Shown: in pieces, positions 33,751 through 46,900 of the stretch
How the letters are laid out: each line of letters opens with the position of its first letter
Position numbering within the stretch: position 1 is the stretch's first letter
NCBI GenBank assembly: GCA_037102815.1
Contig: BTPP01000003.1
Location: 2,294,001 to 2,358,000, forward strand
DNA: 64,000 nucleotides
Source: Neurospora intermedia
Lineage: Eukaryota; Ascomycota; Sordariomycetes; Sordariales; Sordariaceae
Direction of reading: 5' to 3'
Notes under the pieces: generated by a model
Databases searched by the model: none
Told to the model about the DNA's origin: nothing
Seen by the model: only the letters and a program-made list of their open reading frames with translations
Translations under genes and position numbers: made by a program

Positions 33751-33810
33751 TTGCCCAGTACCTACAGAGCTTGCCCAGTGCTTATTGAGCTTGCTTAGTG
33801 CCTAGCTATT
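33751..33810. repeat. Three 20-bp tandem repeats (TTGCCCAGTGCCTA...)
   Basis: Exact 20-bp periodicity: TTGCCCAGTACCTACAGAGC, TTGCCCAGTGCTTATTGAGC, TTGCTTAGTGCCTAGCTATT. They lie in a short stretch of balanced composition and may be the end of an unrecognised element. Confidence 0.75.
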
Positions 33811-34389
33811 AATTGTTCCGACTATTAACCTTCCTTAGGCTGCTCCTCTTACAATGCCCCCTCTATAATAATAATCGTCCCGATTATCTCTAAATATATA
33901 GAGGTAGGTAGTCTTGAACAATTTAGTATAACTGTAAGAATAGTAATAGTAACTACAGCTTAGATTTATTTGTAGAACTAAAGGAAAAGAAATATTATTA
34001 ATAGTCTAGCGAGATCCCCGTTTATTTTGCGCAATAATAATATTGAACGTAGTAGTTCATAGGTATACGCCTTTATAGTATATAGAAAGGAAAAGGAAAA
34101 ATAAAAATAATTATATTTATTATAATACTTAAGCGTTATTATTCCAAATAATAGTTATCCTTTAATAGATAGACCTTCTCGTTTATCGGTAATTTTATTA
34201 ATAAATCCCTGCTATTGAGGTAAAAGAGAAAGAAATAATAAGAAAGAGAGAAAGGAAATATAGGAATAATAGTTTTAAAGCCGATTAATTTAATAGTTTA
34301 GTCGGAAACCTATTTAAAATATACTGTTCATCTATCGTATATATAAAGTAGGGGAGTAATTAATAAAGGAAATAGAAGGGAAATTAATT
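33811..34389. other. Unassigned AT-rich sequence
   Basis: I see no gene, repeat family match or structure here beyond general RIP composition. Confidence 0.5.
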
Positions 34390-36360
34390 AATAATTATAA
34401 TTTACGAATATCTTTGGCCGTTAGGATACTTTCAATCGTCGTCCGTCGTTATACTTTAACTATTATTAGATTGGATTTTAATAAGTTCTAGGACGGCGGC
34501 TAGATCGGTAATAGGCGTTAGGGCAATAGGCGCTAAAACGACGGCCGGCTCGGCAATAGGCGCTGTAGGTTCGATAATCCGCTTCTCGAAGCCTATTTAA
34601 AGTCTAGACTTTATATAAGCGTATTATTACCCGGTCCGAATTTCTATAAGGTATAAATACCTAGGGCTATCTAGTAAACCGATAGTTTCAATAGCGTTAT
34701 TAAATACTAATTCGTCCTATACTATTTAGGCTACGCGCAGCGTTTCAAATAGTATATCGATTATACCGGCTATAAATCCCCGTTTAATAGCTATAGTAAT
34801 ATTATTCTAATAATTAGCCGCGTCGGTAACCGTATCCTCGGGTAGATTTTTAATAATTTTAAATACCTCCTTAGAACGGCATATTACTTCTTTTATTCCA
34901 TCTATAATTTATTTATACTCCTTAGCTATAAAATTATATTTATATTAAAGGCTATTATACTCGTTATATAAATCAATATATTTATTATTTAATTTGCGGT
35001 AATCGTTATATTAATTTTCTAGATCCTTACAATAACCTTCCAAATCCTTACATTATCTATCTTATTTCTTACGAAGGTCGTAATAAATCTATTAGAATTT
35101 ATCTAATTCGGCCTAAAGTATATTCCGAAATCTCTATTTCTTAATTAAAAAATTATTAATCGCATTAATTGGGCGCTTAATTACTACTAGATTAATAGTA
35201 ATATTATTAATAGTATTTATCAATTAAATAGTATTAATTATAATTTATTTAATAGAATTAAGGGTTTCAAGGACCCAGGTTCTCTAATATCTAGTATAAT
35301 AGCAGTTAATAACTATATAATATTCGGGGCGGGGGCAATTAATTATATAATATTTAAGGTAGGGGCGATTAGTTCGGATTAATTAATAACATTCGCATTC
35401 GCTCGTTCGACTAAACTTTCAGGGTAGGTAAATTGCCAATTATAACGTACTTTAACAATAATTACTTACTTTATATCGATTAATCCTATATCCTTTAAAT
35501 AAATAGTTATAATACTATATACTTTCAATTTTAATTATTCGCGGACGATAGTTTATATATCTGCCGGTTTATTTATATTAAGTGTTTGGACGGCCTTATT
35601 AATAATAAAATCAAATACTCTTCTTATTTTATATTATACCGATAGCGCTATAGCGTTATTATAGTATATTAGGATTATAGATTCGTTGCCATTGTAAGTA
35701 CAATATTAATTAGCCTTAATTATTAATATTAAGTTAGAGGCTTCCAAATTACCGAATTACTCCGTTATATTATAATTTATTACGAGTATTATAAAGTAGG
35801 CTATTTTAACGATAATATAATTTAATAATTTAATACCATTTTCGACAATAGTATTATTAATCCCCTTCTATAAATTAATATCTTTAATAATTGTAATAAT
35901 TTTAAATATATTACAATTACGGCTATAGTAATTATTATTAAACATCCGTTTACAAACGCCGTAGTTTATAAGTACCTTTATAATAATAGTTATCTCCTCC
36001 GTAGATAAGTAATTACAAATAACTTACTCGATAGTAGGCAATAGGTCGTTATTAGTTCGTTTAGTTTGTAGTTTGCCGGTTTATTTCTTTAATAGTAACT
36101 AGATCTATTACAGTCCTACTTACTTTTATATATTAATTAAGTATATAATTATTATTCTATATTATTCGTCGTCGGCGTTTATTTTAGGTAGTAGTATTCA
36201 ATAGACGGAGTATCTAGGATAATTGGCTTACTTAGGCAATAATATAGAAGGATACCGAGGTTCGTATAAACTAATAATTTGGATTTGGGTAGACGGTAGT
36301 ATAAAGGGATATTAAGTACCTTATAAATTAATCCTTTAGAGTTTGGTTAGCGGTAATAGG
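34390..36360 (-). pseudogene. Unidentified RIPed protein-coding gene
   Basis: A coherent minus-strand protein of about 600 residues can be followed through scattered TAG/TAA codons. The N-terminal two thirds (about 36250-35400) contain segments such as VICNYLSTEEITIIIKVLIN, YGVCKRMFNNNYYSRNCNIF and RVFDFIINKAVQTLNINKPA. A coiled coil rich in Lys, Asp, Tyr and Leu lies at about 34880-35140 (GYCKDLEN, DYRKLNNKYIDLYNEY). The tail is Pro/Ala-rich, EPTAPIAEPAVVLAPIALTP (about 34480-34570). No retroelement or transposase motif was recognised. It could be a RIPed duplicated host gene, or the Gag of an unrecognised retroelement. The Copia element inserted just upstream of its apparent start. Confidence 0.45.
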
Positions 36361-36371
36361 GGGTAATATTA

Positions 36372-36545
36372 TCTTGGACTCGTGGGCACAAGAAGTGTAT
36401 TGATTGTGCTAAGTTAAGAACCAGAAAGGAAAGAACTGTGGAGGGCTAAAATACATAGTGGTGGCGCCCTAATAGGCCCCACATATAGGCAAATTATTCG
36501 ACCCTGCCAGTAAATGGCATCTAGGCGTTCCACACTACTACAACA
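36372..36545 (-). repeat. Copia 3' LTR (174 bp)
   Basis: On the minus strand it begins TGTTGTAGTAGTGTGGAACG. The other end, AGTCCAAGA, is set by the TATTA duplication and by the adjoining primer site at the partner LTR. The canonical ...CA end would be three bases shorter. Confidence 0.85.
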
Positions 36546-36552
36546 CCCCCCC
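36546..36552 (-). promoter_or_regulatory. Copia polypurine tract
   Basis: Seven consecutive G on the minus strand immediately before the 3' LTR start TGTTGTAG: the expected site for plus-strand DNA priming. Confidence 0.75.
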
Positions 36553-36899
36553 GTAGCCCGAAATAAGCTCTCAAATCCTTATAGACTCGTCCCCTTTCTT
36601 TTTAACTATTAAATTATCCTTTTTCAAGTCCAAAGTAGGTCTTTTCTTTATTGTCTAATGTAACTAATTATTTATTACTAAAGATTTTTAGCGCTTATAC
36701 TAAAACGGGAAGTTGTTTAGTATTTAGACTCCTACTTAAGGGTATAATACTAGCTAAAATATTATTAATCTAACCCTTCCGCTGTAAGAGTTCATTATTC
36801 TACGTAATAATCCCTTCTTTTATTATAAACTCGTTCAAAATACTCCAATTAGACTATATAGTCTACTTTCAATTACCTTATTATTACTAACCCCCCCGG

Positions 36900-39800
36900 G
36901 GGTACTATAAGGATGCCCGTAGTATAGCGGTTTATATAGGACGCCCGTAGCCGCTATTAGTATAAGTTTAAGAGTTTGTATATTTAATTCCCTATTTGTA
37001 ACTTTTCTTCTTTTAAATATTTAATTATTATACTACTAACCTCTCTTAAATCCTTCTTATTTTCTAATTTTAATATTAATTGCGTAGGGTTATTCTAGGG
37101 AATAGGAGACGTAAAACCATTATAAGACGTACTATCTTTCGGTACTATTAACGGTCGTTCTAAAAAAGGGTATATTATAAGGTATTCAATTAGGGTACGC
37201 GGAATAAGTCGAACTAAACTCCTCTTCTTTTTACCTTTTTATCCCTAATCTTATACTTATAATACTAATTTTTACTCTAATTTAAATAATTTAACGAATA
37301 TTAAATATTTATTCAATTTTAGTAGCTTTATTAATCCGTTTATAATTATATCCTTTCCCCTAATATAAATAATTTCGAATTCTTTTCCCTCTATTTATTT
37401 AATAATCCACTTATATTATATATCTATACAACAGTTACAACTAAGAACTTTTCGGTTTAAGACCCGGTCTTTTATATTTTTATTGTCCGTATATAGTACT
37501 TTAAAAGGTAATTGTTCGTAACCCAACTCCTTTAATATTTGCGAAATCTATTGTAATAACTTTACTATTAGGATAAAGTTAGTAAACTCTACTTCCGTTA
37601 TATTAATTATAACGAATATTTACTTTTTAAATTTCTAATATATAGGTCCTCCTATTAGGAATATAATATATCCTCCTATATTGTAACAGGTTATTAGATT
37701 ATTTATAAAAGAAGTATTACCGAATATTGTTAGATCTATATTCGTAGGTAATATCCTTCCTCCTAATACAATTCCTATATCAGTATATTTCGTTAAATAT
37801 CTAAATAAATACTTTAATACTACTAAGGAATTGGCTATTAATTTAGTATTTACTTTGTATAATTTATTAATTGTAAAGGTAATATCCGGCCGGGTATTTA
37901 TTAATAGATAATTAAGACTGCCGGTCTTCTTAATATAATATTTCTATTATTCTAGTATTTTGTCTCCGGTCTTGTAATCTCCTACCCTTATATTTTATAG
38001 CTATAGTATATTCACTCTATATAAATCTTTATATTCGAATTTCTTTATTAGCAATCTAGTATATTATACTTGTAATATAAATATTATTCTATCTTTTCAA
38101 TTTTTTACAATATTAAATCTTAGGAAAGTCTTTACTTCTCCTATATACTTGAATTTGAAGTATTAAAGTAATTAGTCCCTTACTTTAAATATAATTATTT
38201 AAGAAGGTACTACTACTAAAAAATTATTAATATATAATACTAGTAAAGCTCCCCTCTCTTTATTACTAAATAGGTATATATTATTATTAACTGGCTCAAA
38301 TTCTAAACTTTTTAGGATCGGTAGTAGTATTTGAAATTAGTAGAGCGGACTGCTTTTTAAACTATAGAGTACACGGCGAAGTAAATATACTTATCTCCTT
38401 CCGGACTCAGTTAATAGTTGCTTTTCTAGTCCCGTTGGTTACTCTACATAATAAACTTTCCCTTCTAGTATTAATACGTTAAGGAATACTATATTAAAAT
38501 CGAATTAGTAGCACTTAAAATCTTATACCGCTATAATCGCTAGGAAGATCTTTATACTTACTATATTTACTACGGCTATATAAACGTCTTTAGTATTCTA
38601 TAATCCTTATTCAAAATTACTATATACTACCTATTATACTTTTAGTTCCTTTATCTTCAATTTAAAGTTATATTTCTTATTATATACCTATTTACTTAGT
38701 AGTACTTTTATTCCTTTTTCGAAAGGAACTAAGTTATAAACTCCTTATTCTTTGAGAGCCTATATTTATTTCTCTATCGCCGGTTTCTAATAAATTATGA
38801 AATTAATTATTCTTCTTACTCGCTAGTAGTTCTTAAGGATCTCGTCTTAATTTTTGTTTATATCGTATATAATCTTTATTGCTATTAGGCAAAGAAGGTC
38901 AATATTTCTCTAAACGATACTTCGGTCTTCTAGGCTATAGTAGAAAATTGGATTTTTACTAGTTGGTTTATTATTATTATCTACAACAATCTATCTTTCT
39001 ATTAAAGTACCGGATTATAGTATAGTTTATCATTTTAGCCTACCCCTTTTTATTAATTCTAGTTCTATTATTATAGGCGTTATATCCGCTATCGACGGTT
39101 ATAATTCTTATTGCGGCTATTTAATCTACTACTATATTATAATTACCTATTATAATTTTAATAGTTTTAACGGAGTAAATATATTTTGTAGGGGGTCTAG
39201 GGACGATAATCGCTTTAAATTCCGTTTCTAGGGAATCGGTTCTTCCTTATTTAAATTATAAGGGTTAATAAAGGGTAAATAATCAAAAGGTTCAAATTCA
39301 TTCTCTTCGTCAAATAATTGAAAGTTCTTTTCTTTATTTTATTTAATTAATTAAATAATATCCGGTCGTAGAGGTATTACCCTCTATAATACCCTTAGGT
39401 TCGTTTATAGTATCCTTTAATATTCTTCGAGGATACTTATTATATATTGGACTACTAGTATTAATATTTCCCGATCCTTAATCTTATCCTTATTTTAAAC
39501 TCTATTTATCCTTTCTAGGTTTAACTATTATCCTATTACTTCTTCGGGAACGGGTAATAGTATTTAGGTTATCGAAGATAGTATTATTAGGCTCTCTAAT
39601 AGTAAAATCTATATTAGAGTTATTTCCGGGGCTGGTATAACGTTTAATAATAGGGTAGGGAGTATTATTAGATTGTTCGTCGGTAGTTTCAATCCTAAAA
39701 TTGAATCGATTATTCGCTTTCTCCTATCTTTACTATAGTTTTCTTTTCTTTTATCTTTAACGCTTCTATTTATAACCTTAATTAGCTTAGGGAGGGTTAT

Positions 39801-42600
39801 AGTAATTTAGACTTTCTTTTCGCTTTTTAAGACTTTATCTACCTCTTTAATAAATTAATTAGAAAATACTACCGTATAATCTAAGCCTTATTCTTCTATT
39901 GTTTAGTCCTTATTAAACTCTAAAAACCTTACAATATTTGCTTTAACTAATTTCTTATACTTTGGATCCTATATATAGAAGATTCTGCCGTTCAGATTTG
40001 TATATCCTACTAAATAACCGCGTCTCGAATATTCCACGAACTTATCTCCCTAAACCCACTTTTACTTCTTAATATAATAATACGCTATATAGTAATACAT
40101 TCTTAGGTATTTTATATTAGGTTTTAGATTTAGGATTCCTACGGCCTTATTTAAGACTTTATAGGGATTAATATACTTATTATTAGCCTTTATTAGAAGA
40201 AGATTTATTACTTTAATAATTAAATTTATAATTAGAGGTTATAATTTAATAGGAATACTATATTCTAATATTATAGCTCTCGCTTTTTCTATTATCGCCC
40301 TACCCGCTCGTTCCGGAATTCTATTTATCTATAGAGTATATGCCGGAGTTTTAATAATTTCGATTCCTTTTAAACGACCCTATACAACTAATTTATCGTT
40401 TTAATAGTCCTTAAATCCGAATCTAAAATCTATACCTCTATTTAAATTTAAAACTTTAACTTTTAGGCCTATTTAAAGTTCTACTTATTTCTTCTACTCC
40501 TTAATAATTATAAATCCTTTACTCTTTTCTTTTATACCTTTTATTTAGTAGAAACCAGATATTATACAAACAAAGTAAATAATATATTTAATCCCTAAAT
40601 AACCAGCCATATTGTAACTTTATATATTTACCCTTACAAATTCTAGCGGCTTTATAACTACCGGGTTCAAAATCTTATAAATAATATTTATAGATTTACT
40701 TCAGAAACAAGCTTTATAATCTACTCTTCCCGTATTTACCAACTTAATACCCGCGTCTTTATATACCTTAATAACCTATTCCTTTCCTATATATATAAGT
40801 CTTCGGTATATAACTTTATAATTAATTATAATTATTAACGCTAATTTAGGTACCTAGTATTAATATTTCTAATCGATATCCCTTAATACCGTTATTAGTA
40901 GGACTAGTAGGTTCGTAACCCAATTATACGATACTTCTTCTCCTATAAACCTCCCCTTCTTTATAGTAATAATATTTATTTCTATCAACTATATTATACT
41001 ATTATCTAGTAGACCCATTATTATAATTAGGCTTATTAGTATTGAAGGATATAGTATAATATCCCTAATTTCGATTAATATTCTCTTTCCTAATTTTATA
41101 AGTAAATTTAACTCTACTACTCCCATATAATATAATCTAATTCTTTCTCCGTTTCCGATTTAATATATTACTAATCTTAGTAAAGGGTATAATTCTATAA
41201 ACCACTTTATATTATTGAATATATTAGATCTAGATCTATTATTATATAATATTATATTTCGTATTACAATTATTACCTTAAGAGTTTATTAAATTTTAAC
41301 GAAATTATATTAAACTCTATTTGCTTAATAAGTAAAAGCAGCTAATTCCTCTTCCGTTAGGAGCTCTAGTAAAAATCCTCCTCCTCTTAATCGTCGTCGA
41401 AGGATAGACCTCTAAGGCTAAATAGTAGGTTAGAATTACTACCTGTAGGAAGGTTATTAATATTAGTATTATTTTCTATAACCGCTATTATAGTACTATT
41501 ATTAGTCTTAAAATAACTTATAGCCTTCTTCTTATTAGCCTAAATATTAAATACCTTATCCGGTTTATACTATTAGTAATTAAATATACCCGGTATACAG
41601 TAATATTTATAAGTAAAGTACTTTAAGCCCTTATAAACCTTCTTTCCGTAAGTATTATAAGGGATTCTCTCAATACCATTATTCTCGGTCTTAACCTCCT
41701 TAGACTCCTTAATTTTAACTTCCACCTTCGTTATAACTATATTAGTATAATTCTTCTAAGTATTAACTAAAGTAGATAGTCTAACTAGGAAGGAAATAGT
41801 AGTTAACTCGTTCTTATTTATATTAGTAACCTATAGTATAGCCTCGGTAGGGAATAAACGTTTAATTGTATTAAAGAGGTTAATAAATTTAATAATATTA
41901 TTAATAATATACTTAATATCCTTCACTCTCTTACGTAAAGTTTGCTAATATATAAAGAAAGCCTCTAAGGTAGCGAAATTAATATATTTAATCGTTTAAT
42001 ATTCATTAAAAATATTACTTTTAACTTCATTAATAATATTAGAAATACTACTCTTAATAAAATTAAAAAGATATTTCAGATTATTATTATTTTTATTCTA
42101 ATTATTAATAGAAAGGACGTTCTAAACCTTTTCGTTATAAATAGTAGAATAAATAATAGATATTACCTTCGTATAATCTATATACTACTAGTAAAAGCGT
42201 TTCTCATCCTCATCCTTTATCTTATTATTAATCTTAGGTTTAGGAATATTCTTAGTAATATATAGTTTTAATCTTTGGGAGGCGAGCTCAACCTTAAGGG
42301 TACGGGCCTATATATTAAAATTGTTTTTACCCTTAAAAGGAATTAAAATAGCTATATTGAAGGATATATTATCGTTATTCTTATTGTTTCGAATAGGAAT
42401 GTAAGTATTATTTTGTATTTTATCGATATGTTAAATCTTAAGGATCGTAGTATTTAAATAAATATATTTTAAATTACTAATAATCTTCATTAACGTTACT
42501 TAATTGTAGTTCTATTATTTAAGTCTTATTATTACTTAACAAATCTTAAAGGGGTCTAATCTTAAATAAAATCTTTAATTTTTAAGGGAAGAAGGCGTTA
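36900..42600 (-). pseudogene. Copia gag-pol polyprotein, RIPed
   Basis: Minus strand. Gag is expected at about 41300-42600, a Lys/Asn-rich region without readable motifs. The integrase C-terminal region is clear at about 39960-40060 (GYLVGYTNLNGRIFYI), followed by a Ser/Lys-rich linker (39400-39900). The reverse transcriptase catalytic box lies at about 38205-38245, reading LYINNFLVVV where Copia enzymes have YVDD; D-to-N fits RIP. RNase H is at about 37250-37950, with TEVEFTNFILIVKLLQ near 37550-37610 and a TDN near 37490. The C-terminal tail runs to about 36900. Confidence 0.85.
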
Positions 42601-42704
42601 CAACAACGTAATAGTCTCCATAACTCGCGCTCAATATCGTTTATCGTTTTCAATATTTGTAATAACTATACGCAGCGATGCGATACAATACAATCGCGTG
42701 TAGA

Positions 42705-42716
42705 GGGCTCATAACC
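42705..42716 (-). promoter_or_regulatory. Copia primer-binding site (initiator tRNA-Met anticodon arm)
   Basis: On the minus strand GGTTATGAGCCC directly follows the 5' LTR. Its complement, GGGCTCATAACC, is the anticodon stem-loop sequence of eukaryotic initiator tRNA-Met. Drosophila copia is known to prime from a 5' half of this tRNA, and this site suggests the same mechanism. It is less RIPed than its surroundings. Confidence 0.75.
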
Positions 42717-42890
42717 TCTTAGACTTGTAGGCACAAGAAGTGTATTGATTGTGCTAAGCTAAGAACTAGAAAGGAAAGAACTGTGGAGGGCTAAAATACA
42801 TAGTAGTGGCGCCCTAATGGGCCCCACATATAGGCAAGTCATTCGACCCTGCTAGTGAATGGCATCTGGGCGCTCCACACTACTACAATA
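42717..42890 (-). repeat. Copia 5' LTR (174 bp)
   Basis: Partner of 36372-36545 with the same length. The differences I noted are transitions: GGACTCGTGGG on the left reads AGACTTGTAGG here, and CATAGTGGTGG reads CATAGTAGTGG. Confidence 0.88.
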
Positions 42891-43392
42891 TATTAAGCTT
42901 TATTGAGACGCTTATGCTTTAGAGCTCCAGCGTTGTCGTGGGCCGAAAGGTGATATGGAGGATTCCCCGCACTAAAGGTCGCGTGGTCTATAGGCCCACC
43001 CAACGCAAGTGAGGAAGGCGCGGCGTATCTATCTATAATAAGCCAGAATGCAGAAAATTACCCGTCTTGGCAGTCCCAAATAGGAAAACTTGGCGCCAAG
43101 CAAGACACGGTTCGAATAGCAGCTCCAAAAAGCCACTTTTTCCTTTGCAATGGAGATTCCTTCTCGACCGTCGCGTGCATCCAAATGCATCTGGTGTCAG
43201 AATGACCGCTTTCTTTTTCTCATTATTTTGATACCGGTTGCACGTTGTCCGAATAAGTGGTTGTTGAGAAAGTTGTAAAAAACGAGTTTCTGGTTGCAAA
43301 GGGAGTTTTTGGTTGCAAATGCGACCGCGCGACCGTTGCAAATGACTAAGTCCTAGAAATGACCCAGAAATGACCAAGTCCCAAGCTAGACC

Positions 43393-43432
43393 TTTAACCC
43401 TAGAATCCAGGGAGAGGGTTGGGGTTAGGGTT
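43393..43432. repeat. Interstitial telomere-like repeats
   Basis: TTAACCCTAG at 43393 and GGGTTGGGGTTAGGGTTA at 43415-43432 are short matches to the fungal telomere repeat TTAGGG, in opposite orientations. They are too short to be an active telomere. Confidence 0.6.
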
Positions 43433-43498
43433 AAAAATGAGAAATTCTGGATGAGAGAAAAAATGAAAAAAAAAAAATTTCAAAATTTGACCTTGAAG

Positions 43499-43565
43499 TT
43501 TTTTTTTTTTTTTTTTTTCTTTTTTTTTTCCAGGTTAGGGGGGGGGGGGGGGGGTGGGGGGGGGG
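43499..43565. repeat. Homopolymer tract T20-C-T10 then G17-T-G10
   Basis: A run of T (43499-43518 and 43520-43529) is followed eight bases later by a run of G (43538-43554 and 43556-43565). The run lengths may reflect sequencing or assembly uncertainty. The plus-strand frame 43370-43594 crossing it is not a gene. Confidence 0.8.
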
Positions 43566-43777
43566 AAGCTGCTAATATAGGTAGGAAAATTTAGCTACTT
43601 ATTTAAGAAACTCGTTGAGTTTATAGCTTAATAGTTATTATTATTATTATCTTTTCCAAAGGTTATCTATTCAGTTCATCTTTAAGTCTTTTTTTTTTTT
43701 TTCAACTTAGTAGATTCCAGGGCGTCTCTCTGTCTCCCCTGGACTTTGGCTCCGCCCAGGGGAACTGTATTTTATTT

Positions 43778-43895
43778 ATTAATAGTATAAATTTATATAG
43801 ATATTAGTATAAGGGGATATTGAACGTTTTGTAAATTAATAGTACGGATTTATATAAATAATAGTATAAGGGAATATTAAATATTTTAGGAATTA
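43778..43895. repeat. Two tandem copies of a 57-bp unit
   Basis: Each starts ATTAATAGTA, passes through AGTATAAGGG and ends near ATATTRAAYRTTTT. They may be part of the 3' end of Gypsy-C. Confidence 0.65.
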
Positions 43896-43999
43896 ATTTT
43901 TTAAGGTTTAATTAATAATAATAATAAGTAAGGTATTAGTCGTAGCGATGGTTAAAATAGTAAGAAAAGCGCTTTTAAGTTAGTAATATATTTTCTTAT

Positions 44000-46900
44000 A
44001 GAGTTTATTATTAAAGGTATCTCGGTCGGCGTAGAGAGTAGCGCTATATTTAAGGCTGCCAACGTTTCCTTTCATTTGCTTTTTCTTAGGATAGCGATAA
44101 TAATATTAGATTTAGGGATATAGTCGACTTTGGTAATAATAGTTTTATTTAAGGATAATTTATTTATCTATACTAGTAATTTAGGATCAATAGGATAAAA
44201 TCGTTTATAGTTATATATAAAATCTTGGGCGTTTTCTATTAATCTATTTATATATAGACCTCTTTGCGGGTATTATTCATTATACTCGGCACTATAACCT
44301 TTATATTTAACCCAATACTCAATTAATGGTTTACTACCGTACTATAATATTTTACGATCTATAATTTTTTCGACCTTATATAATTACTAATTATTAGTAT
44401 TCTATACCTTCAAGGATAATTCGATCGCCTAATTACTCTTTATAATGAAATAGATCTTTACTTTAGGTGTATTCTTTTAAATAGTTTACTAAAATAATTA
44501 AATGAATTTTCTATACGTAGCGCGATTCGAATTTGTATATAAGATTACTAATTTTACATTTAACTATAAACGGTTTAATTCGCTAGTCGGCGTACTTACG
44601 AGATGTTATCCTTAATTGAGTATAGCCTTTATAGAATTGTAATATAATTTTATTTCCTTTAATAAATTGAAGTGGGCGATAACCCCGGTCGAGTATTAAT
44701 TTATATTTTATCGCCGCCCAATTAATAACTTCGATTACTTTATAATAATATAGCTGTTTAATAGTATTAAAATCGTTATTCTAATAGTCTATTAGTTTGA
44801 GGAGATTTAGCGCTATATTTAATTTGAATTCTATTATAATTTTGTTGGGGGTACGGCCTAATAGTATTAAAAGACTATTATTAAAATTATATTATAAGGC
44901 GGGGAGGATATTTAGTTATAGAATTTTGGGGTTTTCTACTATATAGTATTGGATGGCTAATTCGACTTCCTAGTTTCGTCGTTCGATTTAGCTATTCGAT
45001 TTAAAATTCTATACTATAGTATATATTAATATAGCGTTCAATTTCTGGAGGATTATTTCCTATATTACTAATAAAAGTTTTATATCCCGATCGGAGATAG
45101 AAATTCGGAATAAACCCCAATTGCAAAGTAATAATATAACAATTAATCTCTCGGCCTATTACTCCGCAATGTAGTTTATTTGGCCGGGGATTAAGAGGGT
45201 TTTTTTACTAAAATTATAAATAATTATTATTATTACGTTATAATAATAGCCGCCTTAGACCGTTAATTAACTTATTTATTTTAGTAACCCCAAAATGAAA
45301 TTTATATAAATAGTATAGAATAGTATAGGGTAAGGTTAAATACGCTTTATTAATCCGGGGGTAGCCTTCCGATTAGTTTTTAATTTTAAGTATTATAAGT
45401 AATACTCTATATATCGCTTTAAGGCTTTTATTATATAGGGGAAATAAAGTCCCTCCAATTCCTATATTATCCTTGCCGGACCGAAATAGTAGTATTTATT
45501 GTATATTAGGGAGAGTATATTTTATAAAATATTACTAGGTACGTACAATTTCGTTTTATTTACGCTAGGAAAATAATATAGTAATCCGTCCTTAATTCGA
45601 ACGGGAAATTGTTTATCGGTATTAAGGCCGAACTTTATACTACGTTCGTTATATTCTTTTAATTTCCGTACGATTATAGCGTAGTACTTATTTTTCTTAT
45701 ACCCATTAATAAATTTTACTTTCATATTATTATTTATCTAGATGTATATTATATATACTGTATCTTTTTAAATATTATCGAACTTATTAATTTCTAAATA
45801 TAGTTCGGCTTCGGTACTAAGAAGATAGGATAGAGCGTTTAGTATAATATTGACCTTCCCTAGTATATAACGAACGTCGAAATTAAATTACAATAAATAT
45901 ATAGAAGCGATAATAAATTTCGAGTTTAACTTTATAAGACTAGTAGTATTTAGGTTAGTTTACTTTACAATGCCGATTAATGCCCGGTAATCTATTAGGA
46001 TAATAATTAGTTTAATATATAATTATATTAATTAACGGAGGGATTAATATACTTATACGAAGTAGGCGGTTTTAAATTCCGTTAACTAATAATTCTTTTC
46101 CGTAGTAGATAATTATTTACTATAAAAGAGTATCTATTGAATTTTATAAATAGGGATAAGTTTACTATCCTACTGATTACTTTTAATATAGAAGATTATA
46201 ATACTGAAGCCCTATCTCTTTAAAGCGTCGATCTTAAAAAATGTAGTTCGATTAGGGTAATAATAGAAGACTATAGTCTCCTTTATTAATTAATCTTATA
46301 AGATAGCGAATATATTTTTTTCGAATGCTATTAGTATAAAGGTTAATAAATTAGTAAATATTTTTCTTACTATTAGGGATTTCTTTTTTAGTATTTTACT
46401 ATCCTTCTTACTAAATCCAATAAGCTTAGCTTTTCTCTCTTTTAGAGAACTAATCTTTTACGTAAATTAAGGGATAAATTGCTTAAAAAAATTAGCTAGG
46501 CTAATATAGTATTCTAATAATACAAAGTCGGTTAATTATTAAATACTTTATATAACTACGATTCAATCGGTAATTATAGCTATACTAAGTCTATCTACGC
46601 AATAACCTAGTAAGCGGACCGATAGGTAGGCTATAAAAGATTTCTTTAGTATAATATTAAGGTTAATATCTTTAAAGAATTCGAAGATAATTTGTAGGTA
46701 ATTAAGATAATCGTCGATTATATTACTAAATATAATAATATTATTAATATACCCCGCTGTAAATATACGGTAAGGATAAAACTTACAGTTAATAAATCGC
46801 TATATATAAGCCGGCGAATTTTTATAGCCTATTAATACGACGTTTAATCGCTCTAGTCCTCTTAGACTAATAAGGATTATTCTATCTCAATAGGGTAGAT

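Larger units (their letters stand above)
36372..42890 (-). mobile_element. Copia retrotransposon, complete but RIPed
   Basis: 6519 bp on the minus strand. It has 174-bp LTRs, a TATTA duplication on both sides (36367-36371 and 42891-42895), a primer-binding site touching the 5' LTR and a run of seven G touching the 3' LTR. Gene order gag, integrase, reverse transcriptase, RNase H (right to left) is the Copia order, with integrase before RT. Every frame contains RIP stops. LTR pairs differ by transitions on both copies, so both LTRs were hit after insertion. Confidence 0.92.
42896..43777. other. Non-RIPed unique segment
   Basis: The longest stretch of balanced composition outside MULE-1. The minus-strand frame at 43033-43377 (114 codons) has no recognisable domain, and I do not call it a gene. 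The segment contains repeated TGGTTGCAAA words (43190-43345), AGAAATGACC twice, telomere-like repeats, and homopolymer runs. At 43690-43770 a T run is followed by a GC-rich hairpin-prone string (CCCCTGG...CCAGGGG), which may be the terminus of Gypsy-C or of an unrecognised element. Confidence 0.45.

Noticed and set aside
33600-36360. Considered as a part of the Copia element (gag or envelope-like gene)
   Set aside because: The Copia boundary at 36372 is fixed by LTR, polypurine tract and the TATTA duplication, so this sequence is outside the element.
43033-43377. 114-codon minus-strand frame in the non-RIPed island
   Set aside because: No domain, no homologue recognised, repetitive nucleotide words underneath; not enough to call a gene.
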